A stretch of 33,415 nt of DNA from an uncultured Flavobacteriaceae bacterium (GCA_905479835.1 CAJQNZ010000036.1:1-33415), one strand, 5' to 3'; shown: positions 16,561 to 25,586, counted from the first letter of the stretch. Notes: generated by a model not told the origin, from the sequence alone. Numbers and translations are program-made.

Positions 16561-17682
16561 ATGATTACCCTTAAAGAAGCAATTACAAAAAAGGAAATGA
16601 GAGATTTTGTCAAATTTCCTTTTTCACTTTATAAGAATAACACATGTTGGGTTCCACCCATTATAAAAGATGAAATAGATGGATTTGACAAGAATATCAA
16701 TCCAGTTTTTAAACATGCAGAGGCACAGTATTTTCTTGCATATAGAGAAAATAAAATAGTAGGAAGAGTCGCGGCAATTATCAATAGAACTGAAATTAAT
16801 CAACAAAAAATCAACAAAATGCGTTTTGGATGGTTTGATGTGATTGATGATATTGAAGTTTCAAAAATATTACTTGCTAAAGTCTCTGAAATAGGAAAAA
16901 AAAATAATCTTGAGTTTGTTGAAGGTCCTGTAGGGTTTAGCAATTTGGATAAAGTTGGTGTTTTGATTGATGGATTTGATCATTTAGGAACCATGATAAC
17001 TTGGTACAATCATCCATACTATATGACACATTTGGAAGAACTAGGTTATATAAAGGAAAAGGAATGGCTAGAACATTATATGCACTTAAGAAACCTAAAT
17101 CCTGATGATTTCTCCCGTGTAGCCAATATGGTCAAAAAAAGGTATGAATTGCATTCCATGAACTTTACCAAAACAGAACAAATCCTGCCTTATGTTGATC
17201 AGATGTTTGATTTATTCAATGCTTCTTATGCCAATTTATCTTCATTTGTTCCAATTTCTGAAGAACAAAAAGTCTATTTCAAAAAGAAATATATAAGCCT
17301 TATCAATCCAGAATATATAGAATACATTGCCGACAAGGATAACAATTTGGTAGCATTTGCAGTGTCAATGCCTTCTTTTTCAAGAGCATTACAGAAAGCC
17401 AATGGAAAATTATTCCCATTTGGATTTTACCATTTATTGAAAGCAAAAAAACAGAGCAAAGAAGTCATTTTATATTTGATAGGTGTGCACCCTGATTATC
17501 AGAAAAAAGGTGCTGCAGCACTTATATTCGATGCTTTTCATAAAACCTATACCAAAAGAGGAGTTGATAAAATATTCAGAACACCAGAACTTGAAGAAAA
17601 TCAAGCAATCAATAATATATTCAGAAATATGAAACCTGTAAATCATAAAAGGAGACGAACGTATAAAAAAATGCTTTCATAA
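16561..17682 (+). CDS. GNAT-like acyltransferase family protein
   Basis: This 373-residue protein has a GNAT-type acetyl-CoA site near its C-terminus. YLIGVHPDYQKKGAAALIFD at about 303-322 has the beta4 strand followed by the Q-x-x-G-x-A pyrophosphate loop. N-terminal motifs include the segment NTCWVPPIIKDE and the EGPVGFSNLDKVGVLIDGFD stretch at about 121-140. The pattern matches a conserved Bacteroidota protein often labelled N-acetyltransferase, or wrongly GTP cyclohydrolase. The acceptor is unknown; an aminoacyl or lipid acyl transfer is possible. It lies three bases from both neighbours. A run of nine A (16896-16904) occurs in the reading frame. Confidence 0.72.
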   Translation: MITLKEAITKKEMRDFVKFPFSLYKNNTCWVPPIIKDEIDGFDKNINPVFKHAEAQYFLAYRENKIVGRVAAIINRTEINQQKINKMRFGWFDVIDDIEVSKILLAKVSEIGKKNNLEFVEGPVGFSNLDKVGVLIDGFDHLGTMITWYNHPYYMTHLEELGYIKEKEWLEHYMHLRNLNPDDFSRVANMVKKRYELHSMNFTKTEQILPYVDQMFDLFNASYANLSSFVPISEEQKVYFKKKYISLINPEYIEYIADKDNNLVAFAVSMPSFSRALQKANGKLFPFGFYHLLKAKKQSKEVILYLIGVHPDYQKKGAAALIFDAFHKTYTKRGVDKIFRTPELEENQAINNIFRNMKPVNHKRRRTYKKMLS

Positions 17683-17685
17683 ATA

Positions 17686-18393
17686 ATGCAATTATTCTAC
17701 AATTCTAAAATAGATTCTTCAACTACTCAATTTAAATTTGACAAAATTGAAAGCCGTCATATTGTAAAGGTTTTAAGAAAAAATGAAGGTGATATACTTT
17801 ATATCACTAATGGAAAAAGTGAGTTTTTTACAGCAAAAATTTTATTGGCAAATGATAAAAAATGCACCGTAGATATAATTAATATTGAGAAAAAGTTAAA
17901 ACCGTGGGGTTATTATTTACATATCGCAATTGCTCCTACCAAAAATATTGATCGACTGGAATGGTTTCTAGAAAAAGCGACAGAAATAGGCGTTGATGAA
18001 ATCACACCAATCATCTGTAAACATTCTGAACGTAAGATTATTAAAGAAGAACGTCTTGATAAAGTCTTGATCTCAGCAATGAAACAATCTCTTAAATTCC
18101 AACTTCCTAAATTAAATTCTACAACATCATTTTTAGATTTTATGAAACAAGAATTCGATGGGGATTTATACATTGCACATTGTGAAGAAAGTGATAAAAA
18201 ATCATTTAAGAATCAGTTGAAACCAAATCAAAAAATTACAATCCTTATAGGTCCTGAAGGAGATTTTTCTCCAAATGAAATTGAAATTGCATTAAAACAA
18301 AAATTTATTCCAGTATCTTTGGGTGAAAGTAGATTACGAACAGAAACAGCTGGAATTGTCGCAGCACAAAGCGTTGCTTTTTTTAACGAATGA
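17686..18393 (+). CDS. rsmE: 16S rRNA (uracil(1498)-N(3))-methyltransferase RsmE
   Basis: This 235-residue SPOUT-class enzyme methylates N3 of U1498 in 16S rRNA on assembled 30S subunits, using SAM. The N-terminal PUA-like domain has HIVKVLRKNEGD (25-36). The catalytic domain has AIAPTKNIDRLEWFLEKATEIG (81-102), the KHSERKI motif (112-118), AMKQSLK (131-137), the knot loop ILIGPEGDFS (186-195) and SLGESRLRTETAGIVAAQS (211-229), which binds SAM. Length and motif order match bacterial RsmE closely. The end overlaps the next start by four bases (ATGA). Confidence 0.96.
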   Translation: MQLFYNSKIDSSTTQFKFDKIESRHIVKVLRKNEGDILYITNGKSEFFTAKILLANDKKCTVDIINIEKKLKPWGYYLHIAIAPTKNIDRLEWFLEKATEIGVDEITPIICKHSERKIIKEERLDKVLISAMKQSLKFQLPKLNSTTSFLDFMKQEFDGDLYIAHCEESDKKSFKNQLKPNQKITILIGPEGDFSPNEIEIALKQKFIPVSLGESRLRTETAGIVAAQSVAFFNE

Positions 18394-19034
18394 TTATGAA
18401 CAGATTACTATTTTTATTTTTTCTTTTAACCATTACTTCCAATGCGCAAGATATTGCCATATTAAAATATGATGGTGGAGGAGATTGGTATGCCAATCCT
18501 ACAGCATTACCAAATTTAATTCAGTATTCCAATGCTAGCATTCATACTAAAATTGAAGAAAAACCAGCAACTGTAGAAGCCTCAAGTATTGATGTCTTCA
18601 ATTATCCCATCATATTTATGACAGGACATGGAAATGTTTTTTTTAATGAGGATACTGTTGAAAACTTAAGAAATTATTTAACTTCTGGAGGGTTTATGCA
18701 TATTTCTGATAATTACGGATTAGATCAATATATCAGAAGAGAAATGAAAAAAGTTTTCCCAAAATTAGATTTTCAAGAGATCCCATACAATCACCCTATC
18801 TATAATCAGTCTTCAATTTTTAAAAATGGGCTTCCAAAAATTCATGAGCATGATAACAAACCTGCACAAGGTTTTGGTCTTTTTTACGATGGAGAATTAG
18901 TCTGTTTTTATGACTATGAATCTGATTTAAGTGATGGATGGGAAGATGAAATGATTCATAATAATTCTCCAGAAAACAGAGAAAAAGCATTAAAAATGGG
19001 AGCAAATATTATTGAATACGCATTTAAAAATTAG
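18390..19034 (+). CDS. DUF4159 domain protein, exported
   Basis: This 214-residue protein has a signal peptide ending TSNAQ. The start at 18390 overlaps the RsmE stop; an in-frame ATG at 18396 (MNRLLFLFFLL) is an equally good start. After the signal, DIAILKYDGGGDWYANPTAL, FMTGHGNVFF and LRNYLTSGGFMHISDNYG match the DUF4159 family. Its fold resembles a class I glutamine amidotransferase-like or ThuA-like Rossmann domain; the second half has YDGELVCFYDYESDLSDGWE. The function is unknown. In many Bacteroidota, DUF4159 proteins are linked to MoxR/von Willebrand factor complexes; none is seen here. It likely acts in the periplasm. Confidence 0.85.
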   Translation: MIMNRLLFLFFLLTITSNAQDIAILKYDGGGDWYANPTALPNLIQYSNASIHTKIEEKPATVEASSIDVFNYPIIFMTGHGNVFFNEDTVENLRNYLTSGGFMHISDNYGLDQYIRREMKKVFPKLDFQEIPYNHPIYNQSSIFKNGLPKIHEHDNKPAQGFGLFYDGELVCFYDYESDLSDGWEDEMIHNNSPENREKALKMGANIIEYAFKN

Positions 19035-19099
19035 TCGTATTCCCTTTCCTTAAAAAACTATTATATTGTAACATAATTATCATTTATCTGATAAACTAC

Positions 19100-20032
19100 A
19101 TGAATGAACCATTAGACGCTCTCCAAATAAACTTTGACGATTCCAAATTATGGATTCTTAATATAGCGATAGCCATCATTATGTTTGGAGTAGCACTTGG
19201 AATTACTACTGATGATTTTAAAAATCTTTTTAAAACTCCAAAAATACTACTAACTGGTATATTCTCTCAGTTCATTCTTTTTCCAATAATAACATTTTTA
19301 TTAGTAAAAATAATTGACCCAACACCAAGTATTGCACTTGGAATGTTTTTAGTTGCTGCTTGTCCTGGAGGTAATATTTCCAATTTCATGACAGTAATGG
19401 CAAAAGGTAACGCTGCATTATCAGTTAGTATGACTGCATTTGCAACACTAGTATCAATTGTAATGACACCATTAAACTTTCAATTCTGGAGTAATCTTCA
19501 TAAACCAACTGCTGCAATTTTAAGAGTAGTAGAATTGGACCCATTTTCTCTTATTAAATTGGTAATATTGATCTTAGGAATCCCCTTACTATTGGGCATG
19601 TTATTTAGAAAACACAAATCTGAATTGGCATTACGAGTGATGAAAATTCTAAAACCAATTTCTCTATTGGTATTTGTACTATTAATTATTGGAGCATTTT
19701 CTCAGAATATTGATATTTTTTTAACCTACATCAATTACGTTTTTCTTATAGTAATTGTCCATAATATTTTAGGTTATATATCAGGATTCTATGTAGCAAA
19801 ATTTATGAAACTAGGTTACCAAAATCAAAAAACACTTTCTATTGAAACTGGAATACAAAATTCTGGATTAGGGCTTCTACTTTATTTTGATTTCTTTTTT
19901 GGAATTGAAGGATTGGATCTAGGTGGAATGGCATTATTGGTTGCTTTTTGGGGAATATGGGATATAGGATCTGGATTGTTATTGGCAAGTTATTGGTCAA
20001 AAAAAGATAGTGTAAAAACTGCAAAAGCATAG
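19100..20032 (+). CDS. Bile acid:sodium symporter family (BASS) transporter
   Basis: This 310-residue inner-membrane protein has about nine or ten helices. The diagnostic BASS pattern is present: GVALGITTDDFK (30-41) after helix 1, and the crossover helix segment VAACPGGNISNFMTVMAKGN (85-104) with the conserved CPGG and sodium-site Asn/Ser residues. A second-half segment, SIETGIQNSGLGLLL, matches the second sodium-binding crossover. It likely takes up an organic anion with sodium. The real substrate could be a keto acid or a pantothenate-type compound, and bile acids are unlikely in a marine or soil flavobacterium. The acyltransferase gene follows after six bases, so they may share an operon. 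Confidence 0.88.
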   Translation: MNEPLDALQINFDDSKLWILNIAIAIIMFGVALGITTDDFKNLFKTPKILLTGIFSQFILFPIITFLLVKIIDPTPSIALGMFLVAACPGGNISNFMTVMAKGNAALSVSMTAFATLVSIVMTPLNFQFWSNLHKPTAAILRVVELDPFSLIKLVILILGIPLLLGMLFRKHKSELALRVMKILKPISLLVFVLLIIGAFSQNIDIFLTYINYVFLIVIVHNILGYISGFYVAKFMKLGYQNQKTLSIETGIQNSGLGLLLYFDFFFGIEGLDLGGMALLVAFWGIWDIGSGLLLASYWSKKDSVKTAKA

Positions 20033-20038
20033 TTTAAT

Positions 20039-21085
20039 ATGAAAACTATTTGGTATTATATAGTTAAATTTTACATACGTATAGGCTTATTTTTTTATTA
20101 CAAAAAACTAAAAGTTGTAGGACAAGAAAACATACCAAAAAAAGGTGCTGTATTATTTGTAGGAAATCATCAAAACGCACTGATTGACCCTTTAATTATT
20201 GCAGCCACCAATAATCGAAACACTCATTTTATAACTCGTGCAGGAGTTTTTAAAAAGAAACTAATTATTGCTTTTTTTGACAGTGTTCAAATGATTCCTA
20301 TTTACAGAGTTCGAGATGGATGGACGACACTAGCAAAGAATAAAGCAATTTTTGCAAAATGTATGGCTATTTTAAATAAGCAAAAAGGGTTGCTTATTTT
20401 CCCTGAAGGTAGTCATAACCTAGTGAGAAAAGTAAGACCCTTGAGTAAAGGCTTTACACGAATTTTATTTGGAGCATTGGAAAAATATCCAAGTTTAATT
20501 ATTCATATTGTTCCAGTGGGATTAAATTATACTCGCATTACGGATTATCCTAGTTCTGCTTCAATTTACTATGGAAAACCAATTGAAGTCAATAAATACT
20601 GGGATAAACAAGATGTTTTTAAATCAACTAATTCTCTAAAAGATGTTGTTCATAAAAGCATGAAAGTACTTACTACTCACATTGATAAAAATGGTGATGA
20701 ATATGAAAAAACTGTTTATAAACTCGATCAATTGAATGTAAATTATTTAGACCCTATTTCCACCAATGAAGCAATTGAAAAGTATGACAATCACAGTATT
20801 TCTGGATATCAGTCTCCTACAAAAATCAAAAAAAACAGTTTCTACTATCTTTTTATTGCAAACAGTTTTTTACCTTGGATATTTTGGAAAAAATTACAAA
20901 AAGGAATTTCAGAACCTGAGTTTATAAGTTCAATTAGATTTGGGTTAGGAATCACTTTATTTCCACTATTCTATTTATTACAATCATTATTGCTGAAATA
21001 CTTATACGGAGATAAAATCGCTATCGTTTACGTTTGCTTTTCATTACTTCTTGCGCTCATTTCTACCAAAACTTCTAAAGATTAA
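20039..21085 (+). CDS. Lysophospholipid/glycerol-3-phosphate acyltransferase family protein (PlsC-like)
   Basis: This 348-residue protein has the acyltransferase blocks: block I NHQNALID (43-50), block II-III region FITRAGVFKKKL and IPIYRVRDG, FPEGSHN (121-127) and VPVGLNYT (about 157-164). Block I has His and Asp five residues apart instead of the usual four, a spacing I recall from the GPAT-like branch. Terminal hydrophobic stretches (8-20 and about 308-340) suggest membrane anchoring. It should acylate glycerol-3-phosphate or a lysolipid at the inner face of the membrane. It is 6 bases from the BASS gene and 79 bases before the MscS gene. Confidence 0.85.
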   Translation: MKTIWYYIVKFYIRIGLFFYYKKLKVVGQENIPKKGAVLFVGNHQNALIDPLIIAATNNRNTHFITRAGVFKKKLIIAFFDSVQMIPIYRVRDGWTTLAKNKAIFAKCMAILNKQKGLLIFPEGSHNLVRKVRPLSKGFTRILFGALEKYPSLIIHIVPVGLNYTRITDYPSSASIYYGKPIEVNKYWDKQDVFKSTNSLKDVVHKSMKVLTTHIDKNGDEYEKTVYKLDQLNVNYLDPISTNEAIEKYDNHSISGYQSPTKIKKNSFYYLFIANSFLPWIFWKKLQKGISEPEFISSIRFGLGITLFPLFYLLQSLLLKYLYGDKIAIVYVCFSLLLALISTKTSKD

Positions 21086-21135
21086 TTTTTTAAAAATATT
21101 AACTCTTTTAACTTCATAATTTCTATTTTCTACCT

Positions 21136-21143
21136 TAAATTTG
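21136..21143 (+). promoter_or_regulatory. Putative -7 promoter element of MscS gene
   Basis: TAAATTTG matches TAnnTTTG exactly and ends 21 bases before the channel start, similar to the spacing in front of the transporter gene at 15637. Confidence 0.5.
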
Positions 21144-21164
21144 CCCTCTTAAAATTTAAAAAAA

Positions 21165-21971
21165 ATGGAAAATTATCTAGAAATTATCAAAAACACTATA
21201 ATTGATTTTTCGCCAAATGTTCTTGCGGCATTGGCAATATTAATTATCGGTATACTAGTCATAAACTTTATTGTAAAAATGACTAAAACGGTTATGAAGA
21301 AACGCAATGTTGATGATACCCTTAGAGGATTTTTAGGGAATTTATTAAGTTGGTCTTTAAAAATCATGTTACTGGTAATGGTCATATCCAAATTAGGGAT
21401 TGAAACAACATCATTTGCTGCGATAATAGGTGCAGCAGGTTTAGCAGTAGGACTGGCACTTCAAGGTTCATTGGCAAATTTTGCTGGAGGAACATTAATC
21501 ATGATTTTTAAACCGTTCAAAGTTGGTGAATTGATTGAAGCACAAGGAGAAATTGGGGTTGTTAAAGAAATTGAAATCTTTACTACCAAAATTACAGGGC
21601 TTTCAAATCGTGAAATTATCATTCCTAATGGTGCATTATCAAATGGAAATATTATCAACTACTCTTCTTTAGGAACCAGAAGAGTAGACCTAGTATTTGG
21701 AGTCGGTTACGATTCTGACATTAAACAAACTAAAGATGTTTTAACGAAAGTCTTAACAGACAATCCTAAAGTACTACAAAATCCTACTCCTACTGTCAAT
21801 GTTTTAGAACTAGCAGACAGTTCAGTTAATTTTGCAGTAAGACCATGGTGTACGACAGAAAATTATTGGGATGTATATTTTGAGATTACAGAAAAAGTAA
21901 AAGAAGCACTTGACGCTGCAGGAATTGAAATACCATATCCTCATGCTGTTGAAATAGTTAAGGAGGCCTAA
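21165..21971 (+). CDS. Small-conductance mechanosensitive channel (MscS family)
   Basis: This 268-residue protein has three N-terminal helices (about 15-37, 60-80 and the pore helix near 85-110). The pore-lining helix shows the Gly/Ala packing pattern of MscS (FAAIIGAAGLAVGLALQGSL), followed by LANFAGGTLIMIFKPFKVGE, the start of the beta domain. NREIIIPNGALSNGNIINYS and RRVDLVFGVGYDSDIKQ are conserved cytoplasmic cage motifs. It opens under membrane tension to release solutes on hypo-osmotic shock. The length is near that of E. coli MscS (286). It has its own promoter match and ends before a strong terminator. A more divergent MscS paralogue is encoded at 28564-29400. Confidence 0.93.
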   Translation: MENYLEIIKNTIIDFSPNVLAALAILIIGILVINFIVKMTKTVMKKRNVDDTLRGFLGNLLSWSLKIMLLVMVISKLGIETTSFAAIIGAAGLAVGLALQGSLANFAGGTLIMIFKPFKVGELIEAQGEIGVVKEIEIFTTKITGLSNREIIIPNGALSNGNIINYSSLGTRRVDLVFGVGYDSDIKQTKDVLTKVLTDNPKVLQNPTPTVNVLELADSSVNFAVRPWCTTENYWDVYFEITEKVKEALDAAGIEIPYPHAVEIVKEA

Positions 21972-21993
21972 AACTTATACCATAAAAACTCAC

Positions 21994-22023
21994 AAAAGCG
22001 ACAAATTGAATTTGTCGCTTTTT
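21994..22023. terminator. Rho-independent terminator, bidirectional
   Basis: AAAGCGACAAATT and AATTTGTCGCTTT form a near-perfect stem centred at 22008, followed by seven T on the plus strand and four T on the minus strand. It ends the MscS transcript and also lies just past the stop of the convergent GH3-beta-lactamase gene. Confidence 0.9.
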
Positions 22024-24945
22024 TTATTTTATAATTGCATCAACAATATATTGTTGAATTTGTGTTCTGATATTTTTCCGAACTAATGTTTTGTTTTCTG
22101 CAGTAGGATAGACACGATTGGACAAGAAAACATATACTATTTCTGTTTCAGGATCAGCCCAAGTATAAGTCCCTGTAAAGCCACTATGCCCAAAACTACT
22201 TTCGGACACACAACCACAAGTTGCTTTTACTTTTGGATTTAATTGTGGTTTGTCAAATCCTACTCCTTTTCTCACATTTTTATCTGCATAATATCGTGTA
22301 TTGTAATCTTCAATCGTTTGGGTATTAAAATATCGCTTACCTCCATAATATCCTTTCTGGAGGTACATCTGCATAATCTTGGCAACATCATTGGCATTAG
22401 AAAATAATCCAGCATGCCCTCCAATTCCTCCCATCATTGCTGCACCTTGATCGTGAACATATCCATGAACCAATTGATTCCTATAATAGTCATCTTTTTC
22501 AGATGGAATGATTGTATTTTTTTCGAATTTTTCCAAAGGCAAATATCCTGTCCGATTTGCTCCCAATGATTTGTAAAAAAATTCTTGAGTTAAACCGTCT
22601 AAATTTTTACCATAATGACGTTCAATAAATTTTTTAAATATATAATACGATAAATCACTATATCGGTATCCAGGATTCGATCGCTGCTCTTCATCAGCAA
22701 TTCTCTGAAAAATAGAATCGCTACTATAATCTGTTCTTACATATAAATCCTTAGCAACTTTAACAGAAAATTTCTTAGTCTGTTTCTTGCTGTAATATGC
22801 ATCCGAAGGCTGTTTGGTAATACTATCTAATGTGGATCTATAAAATGGAATCCAAGCCTTTAAACGCCCATAATGTGATAATACTTCTTTTACAGTTAAC
22901 GTGTCTTTATTGGTATTTATTAATTCAGGTAAAAGACTACCCAGCGTTGTGTCAAGGCTTAAAATTTCTTCTTCATCTAGTTTCATTATCAATGGTAGAG
23001 ATGACAATATTTTGGTCATAGAAGCAACATCATAAACATCATCAGTTGCAACGATACTTTTTTTTTCATCTGTATGAAATCCCATATTTCTTTGATAAAT
23101 AACTTTCCCTTTCCTAGCTACTAAGACTTGTGTTCCAGGAGCCATTTTTTCGCTTACAATCGCAGTAAGCATTGAATCAATTCGTTGTAATTTAAAACGA
23201 TCCATTCCTACATCTTCTGGAATAGAATAGCCTATTCTTCTCAATTCGTTAGAAATAATTCCATGACCTTCATTAAAATCTTCTTTAATGGAAACTGGAA
23301 GTTTTCCCTTTGTAGATAATGCTCCGAAAATCATCTGAGCAGAGAGTTCTTGTGATGCTTTACTATTTTGATAAGACACTAGAACACCTTCAATATTGGT
23401 AAAGGTTTTTAGTTGCAATAAACTATATGGACTTGCAAAAACATCCAAAATTACTTTTTTAACTCTAGCAATTTCTTGTAACCATACCAATTCTTTCTCT
23501 GCAAATTTATACCCTTTCCATGGATGCGCATTGGACTTATGAAATCCTACAATTACTAAATTATAAGGCTTTAACAATGCCATTACTCCGTCTAGTTTAT
23601 CTGACTCTATAACATCAACTTTGGTGTAATTTTTAAGCATTCTTACAAAATCTGTATCATCATCATCTCCTAATCTTATATAAGCAATTTTTTGACTGTC
23701 AAGATTTCTAATTGGAAAAATATCATTGTCATTTTTCAACAATGTAATAGAATTCTCAACCAGTTTTCTATGTAATAATTCATCCTCAATCGTATTAATA
23801 TCAGTTAATAAATTATGCATTTCAATGGGTTGATATTTATGCAAACCTGCCCAATATTTAGTTTTTAATATTTTCTTGACCGATTCATCAAGACGCTCTA
23901 TTGTCAATACTCCTGAAGCAAGCGCTTCTTTAAATTTAGCAACCGTTTTCGGAACATCTAGTGGAATATCCAATAAGTCATTTCCTGCCAATATTGCTTC
24001 CAAATTTATATCTTCGGAAGTTGAAAAATCTGCAGATGCTTTCATATTCATTGCATCTGTTATGATCAACCCTTCAAATCCCATTTTTTGTTTCAACAAT
24101 CCAGTTACTACATTATGTGAAAGTGAAGAAGGCAAGTCAACATTGGGCTCAATACTTGGAACTCCAAGATGTGCAACCATTACACTTCCTATTCCAGCAT
24201 CTATTATTTTTCTATATGGATACAATTCTATAGAGTCAAGTCGTTGCTCTGTAAAATCTACAACTGGTAGTGTATAATGTGAATCTTTTGAAGTATCTCC
24301 ATGACCAGGAAAATGCTTGGCACATGCCATTACATTTTCACTCTGAATTCCATTGGAAAAAGCAATTGATTTATGGGCTACATCAATATGATTTTCACCA
24401 AATGATCTATTCCCAATAATCGGATTATCTGGATTGGTATTTACATCAACAACTGGAGCAAAATTGATATGAATTCCCATTCTCTTACAATGTTTTCCAA
24501 CTTGTTTCCCAAATTCTTCAATCAATTTATCATCTCGGACTGCTCCTAAAGTCATATTCCATGGATAACGAAAAGTCTCTTTCAATCTCATGTTCAATCC
24601 CCATTCTGCATCAATCCCAATTAATAATGGGATTTTAGAAAGTGATTGATATTTATTGGTCAGTTCGGCTTGTTTTATAGGTTGATCTTGTAAAAAAATG
24701 AGCGCACCAAGATGATACTCTTCAATTAAATCAGAAATGAATTTTTCATGTTTCTCATCAAGATTAGAATAAGCAGCTACCATAAATAGTTGTCCTATCT
24801 TCTCTTCTACAGTCATTGAATCCATCAGACCCAAAACCCATTCTTCTTGAGCCTCATAATCATCTGTCAATAGTGGATCTAGACTTTGAGCATTAGTAAA
24901 AAACACTATAAAAAATAGCGCAATAAAAAATATTCTCTTTCTCAT
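22024..24945 (-). CDS. GH3 beta-N-acetylglucosaminidase-like / beta-lactamase fusion protein
   Basis: This 973-residue exported protein has a signal peptide (1-20, ending FFTNAQ). An N-terminal GH3 TIM-barrel domain (about 40-370) carries the NagZ-type KHFPGHGDTSKDSH motif (210-223) and the nucleophile loop IITDAMNM with Asp297. A GH3 C-terminal alpha/beta domain covers about 390-560. A serine beta-lactamase/penicillin-binding-like domain covers 585-973, with SMTK (642-645), YSDLSYY (762-768, where class C enzymes have YxN) and GHSGFTG (919-925). Likely roles are cleavage of N-acetylglucosamine from peptidoglycan or other glycans and a linked peptidase or esterase reaction in the periplasm. 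It is probably not an antibiotic-resistance enzyme. The fused layout is common in Bacteroidota. Confidence 0.9.
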   Translation of the reverse strand: MRKRIFFIALFFIVFFTNAQSLDPLLTDDYEAQEEWVLGLMDSMTVEEKIGQLFMVAAYSNLDEKHEKFISDLIEEYHLGALIFLQDQPIKQAELTNKYQSLSKIPLLIGIDAEWGLNMRLKETFRYPWNMTLGAVRDDKLIEEFGKQVGKHCKRMGIHINFAPVVDVNTNPDNPIIGNRSFGENHIDVAHKSIAFSNGIQSENVMACAKHFPGHGDTSKDSHYTLPVVDFTEQRLDSIELYPYRKIIDAGIGSVMVAHLGVPSIEPNVDLPSSLSHNVVTGLLKQKMGFEGLIITDAMNMKASADFSTSEDINLEAILAGNDLLDIPLDVPKTVAKFKEALASGVLTIERLDESVKKILKTKYWAGLHKYQPIEMHNLLTDINTIEDELLHRKLVENSITLLKNDNDIFPIRNLDSQKIAYIRLGDDDDTDFVRMLKNYTKVDVIESDKLDGVMALLKPYNLVIVGFHKSNAHPWKGYKFAEKELVWLQEIARVKKVILDVFASPYSLLQLKTFTNIEGVLVSYQNSKASQELSAQMIFGALSTKGKLPVSIKEDFNEGHGIISNELRRIGYSIPEDVGMDRFKLQRIDSMLTAIVSEKMAPGTQVLVARKGKVIYQRNMGFHTDEKKSIVATDDVYDVASMTKILSSLPLIMKLDEEEILSLDTTLGSLLPELINTNKDTLTVKEVLSHYGRLKAWIPFYRSTLDSITKQPSDAYYSKKQTKKFSVKVAKDLYVRTDYSSDSIFQRIADEEQRSNPGYRYSDLSYYIFKKFIERHYGKNLDGLTQEFFYKSLGANRTGYLPLEKFEKNTIIPSEKDDYYRNQLVHGYVHDQGAAMMGGIGGHAGLFSNANDVAKIMQMYLQKGYYGGKRYFNTQTIEDYNTRYYADKNVRKGVGFDKPQLNPKVKATCGCVSESSFGHSGFTGTYTWADPETEIVYVFLSNRVYPTAENKTLVRKNIRTQIQQYIVDAIIK

Positions 24946-24994
24946 TCAATTCGATTTTTCTATTATATAGTCAATAATAGATTACAATTTATTA

Positions 24995-25498
24995 CTATGA
25001 AATTACTGTGCCAAAAAATCGCTTGTGCCAACTTTCTGTAGCCGAAACTTCCCATTTGGAATCAAAATCAACTTTAGACTGAACCATATTGTTAAAAACA
25101 GTTGTATCACTAGTAATTTTTCCTTCTTTGACATACTTCTGAAAATCGGACAAAGAAACGATGTTAATATTCCCTCCAACTTTAAAAGCAGTATTCATTT
25201 TATTGGTCACGTCTATACCGTACTCTTTTTCTAATTGCTGCATAAAATGTACAGAAGAATCAATAGAACAACCAGAAACATTATTGAAGCTTTCATCAAC
25301 TCCTAGCACAATAAATTGATTGTATTTAATCACATAAGATGTTTTTAAATCATCTCCATGACGCTTCCAAGTAGCCATAAATTCTTCGATTTTTGAAGCA
25401 ATTTGAGTTACTTCAACATCGGTGAATTCTCGATTGGATTGATATATCCAAACTCTTGCGTCATGTGGTAAAGCATCAAAATGTACTATCATATTCAT
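24995..25498 (-). CDS. Conserved Bacteroidota hypothetical protein (often mislabelled ABC transporter ATPase)
   Basis: This 167-residue soluble protein has no Walker A or signature motif, so the common label 'ABC transporter ATPase' is not supported. Recognisable conserved parts are DARVWIYQSNREFTDVEV near the start, FMATWKRHG, and FIVLGVDESFNNVSGCSIDS in the middle. The frame is open further upstream to 25537, but those 13 codons lie in a hairpin-rich, repeat-like element. An A-rich stretch precedes the ATG at 25498, so I chose that start; ATG at 25492 is a close alternative. The function is unknown. It is 49 bases ahead of the GH3 gene on the same strand. Confidence 0.75.
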   Translation of the reverse strand: MNMIVHFDALPHDARVWIYQSNREFTDVEVTQIASKIEEFMATWKRHGDDLKTSYVIKYNQFIVLGVDESFNNVSGCSIDSSVHFMQQLEKEYGIDVTNKMNTAFKVGGNINIVSLSDFQKYVKEGKITSDTTVFNNMVQSKVDFDSKWEVSATESWHKRFFGTVIS

Positions 25499-25509
25499 TT
25501 TTATTTTAA

Positions 25510-25572
25510 CTCTCGACTGCACACGAGAAGGCACCAATTGTTTATTTTTTAGGTTGAGCGCAGTCGAAACCT
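25510..25572. repeat. Structured repeat-like element with nested inverted repeats
   Basis: CGACTGC (25514-25520) pairs with GCAGTCG (25560-25566). Local hairpins are TCTCG/CGAGA (25511-25515 and 25524-25528) and AGGTT/AACCT (25551-25555 and 25568-25572). The GC-rich TTGAGCGCAGTCGAAA core differs from the AT-rich surroundings. It resembles short dispersed intergenic sequences I recall from flavobacterial genomes. Only one copy is in this window, so dispersal cannot be shown here. Confidence 0.5.
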
Positions 25573-25586
25573 GAAAGCAAATATCT

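Noticed and set aside
23876-24277. 133-codon open frame antisense to the GH3 domain
   Set aside because: It lies fully inside a well-supported gene with intact catalytic motifs, and its composition looks like a reverse-frame shadow with no recognisable domain or promoter.
22585-24945. Antibiotic-resistance beta-lactamase
   Set aside because: The serine hydrolase domain is fused to GH3 and has a divergent middle motif; such fusions are wall- or glycan-linked enzymes, so resistance cannot be claimed.
24995-25498. ABC transporter ATPase identity
   Set aside because: No Walker A, signature or Walker B motif is present, and the protein is too short. The name is used by habit for this family.
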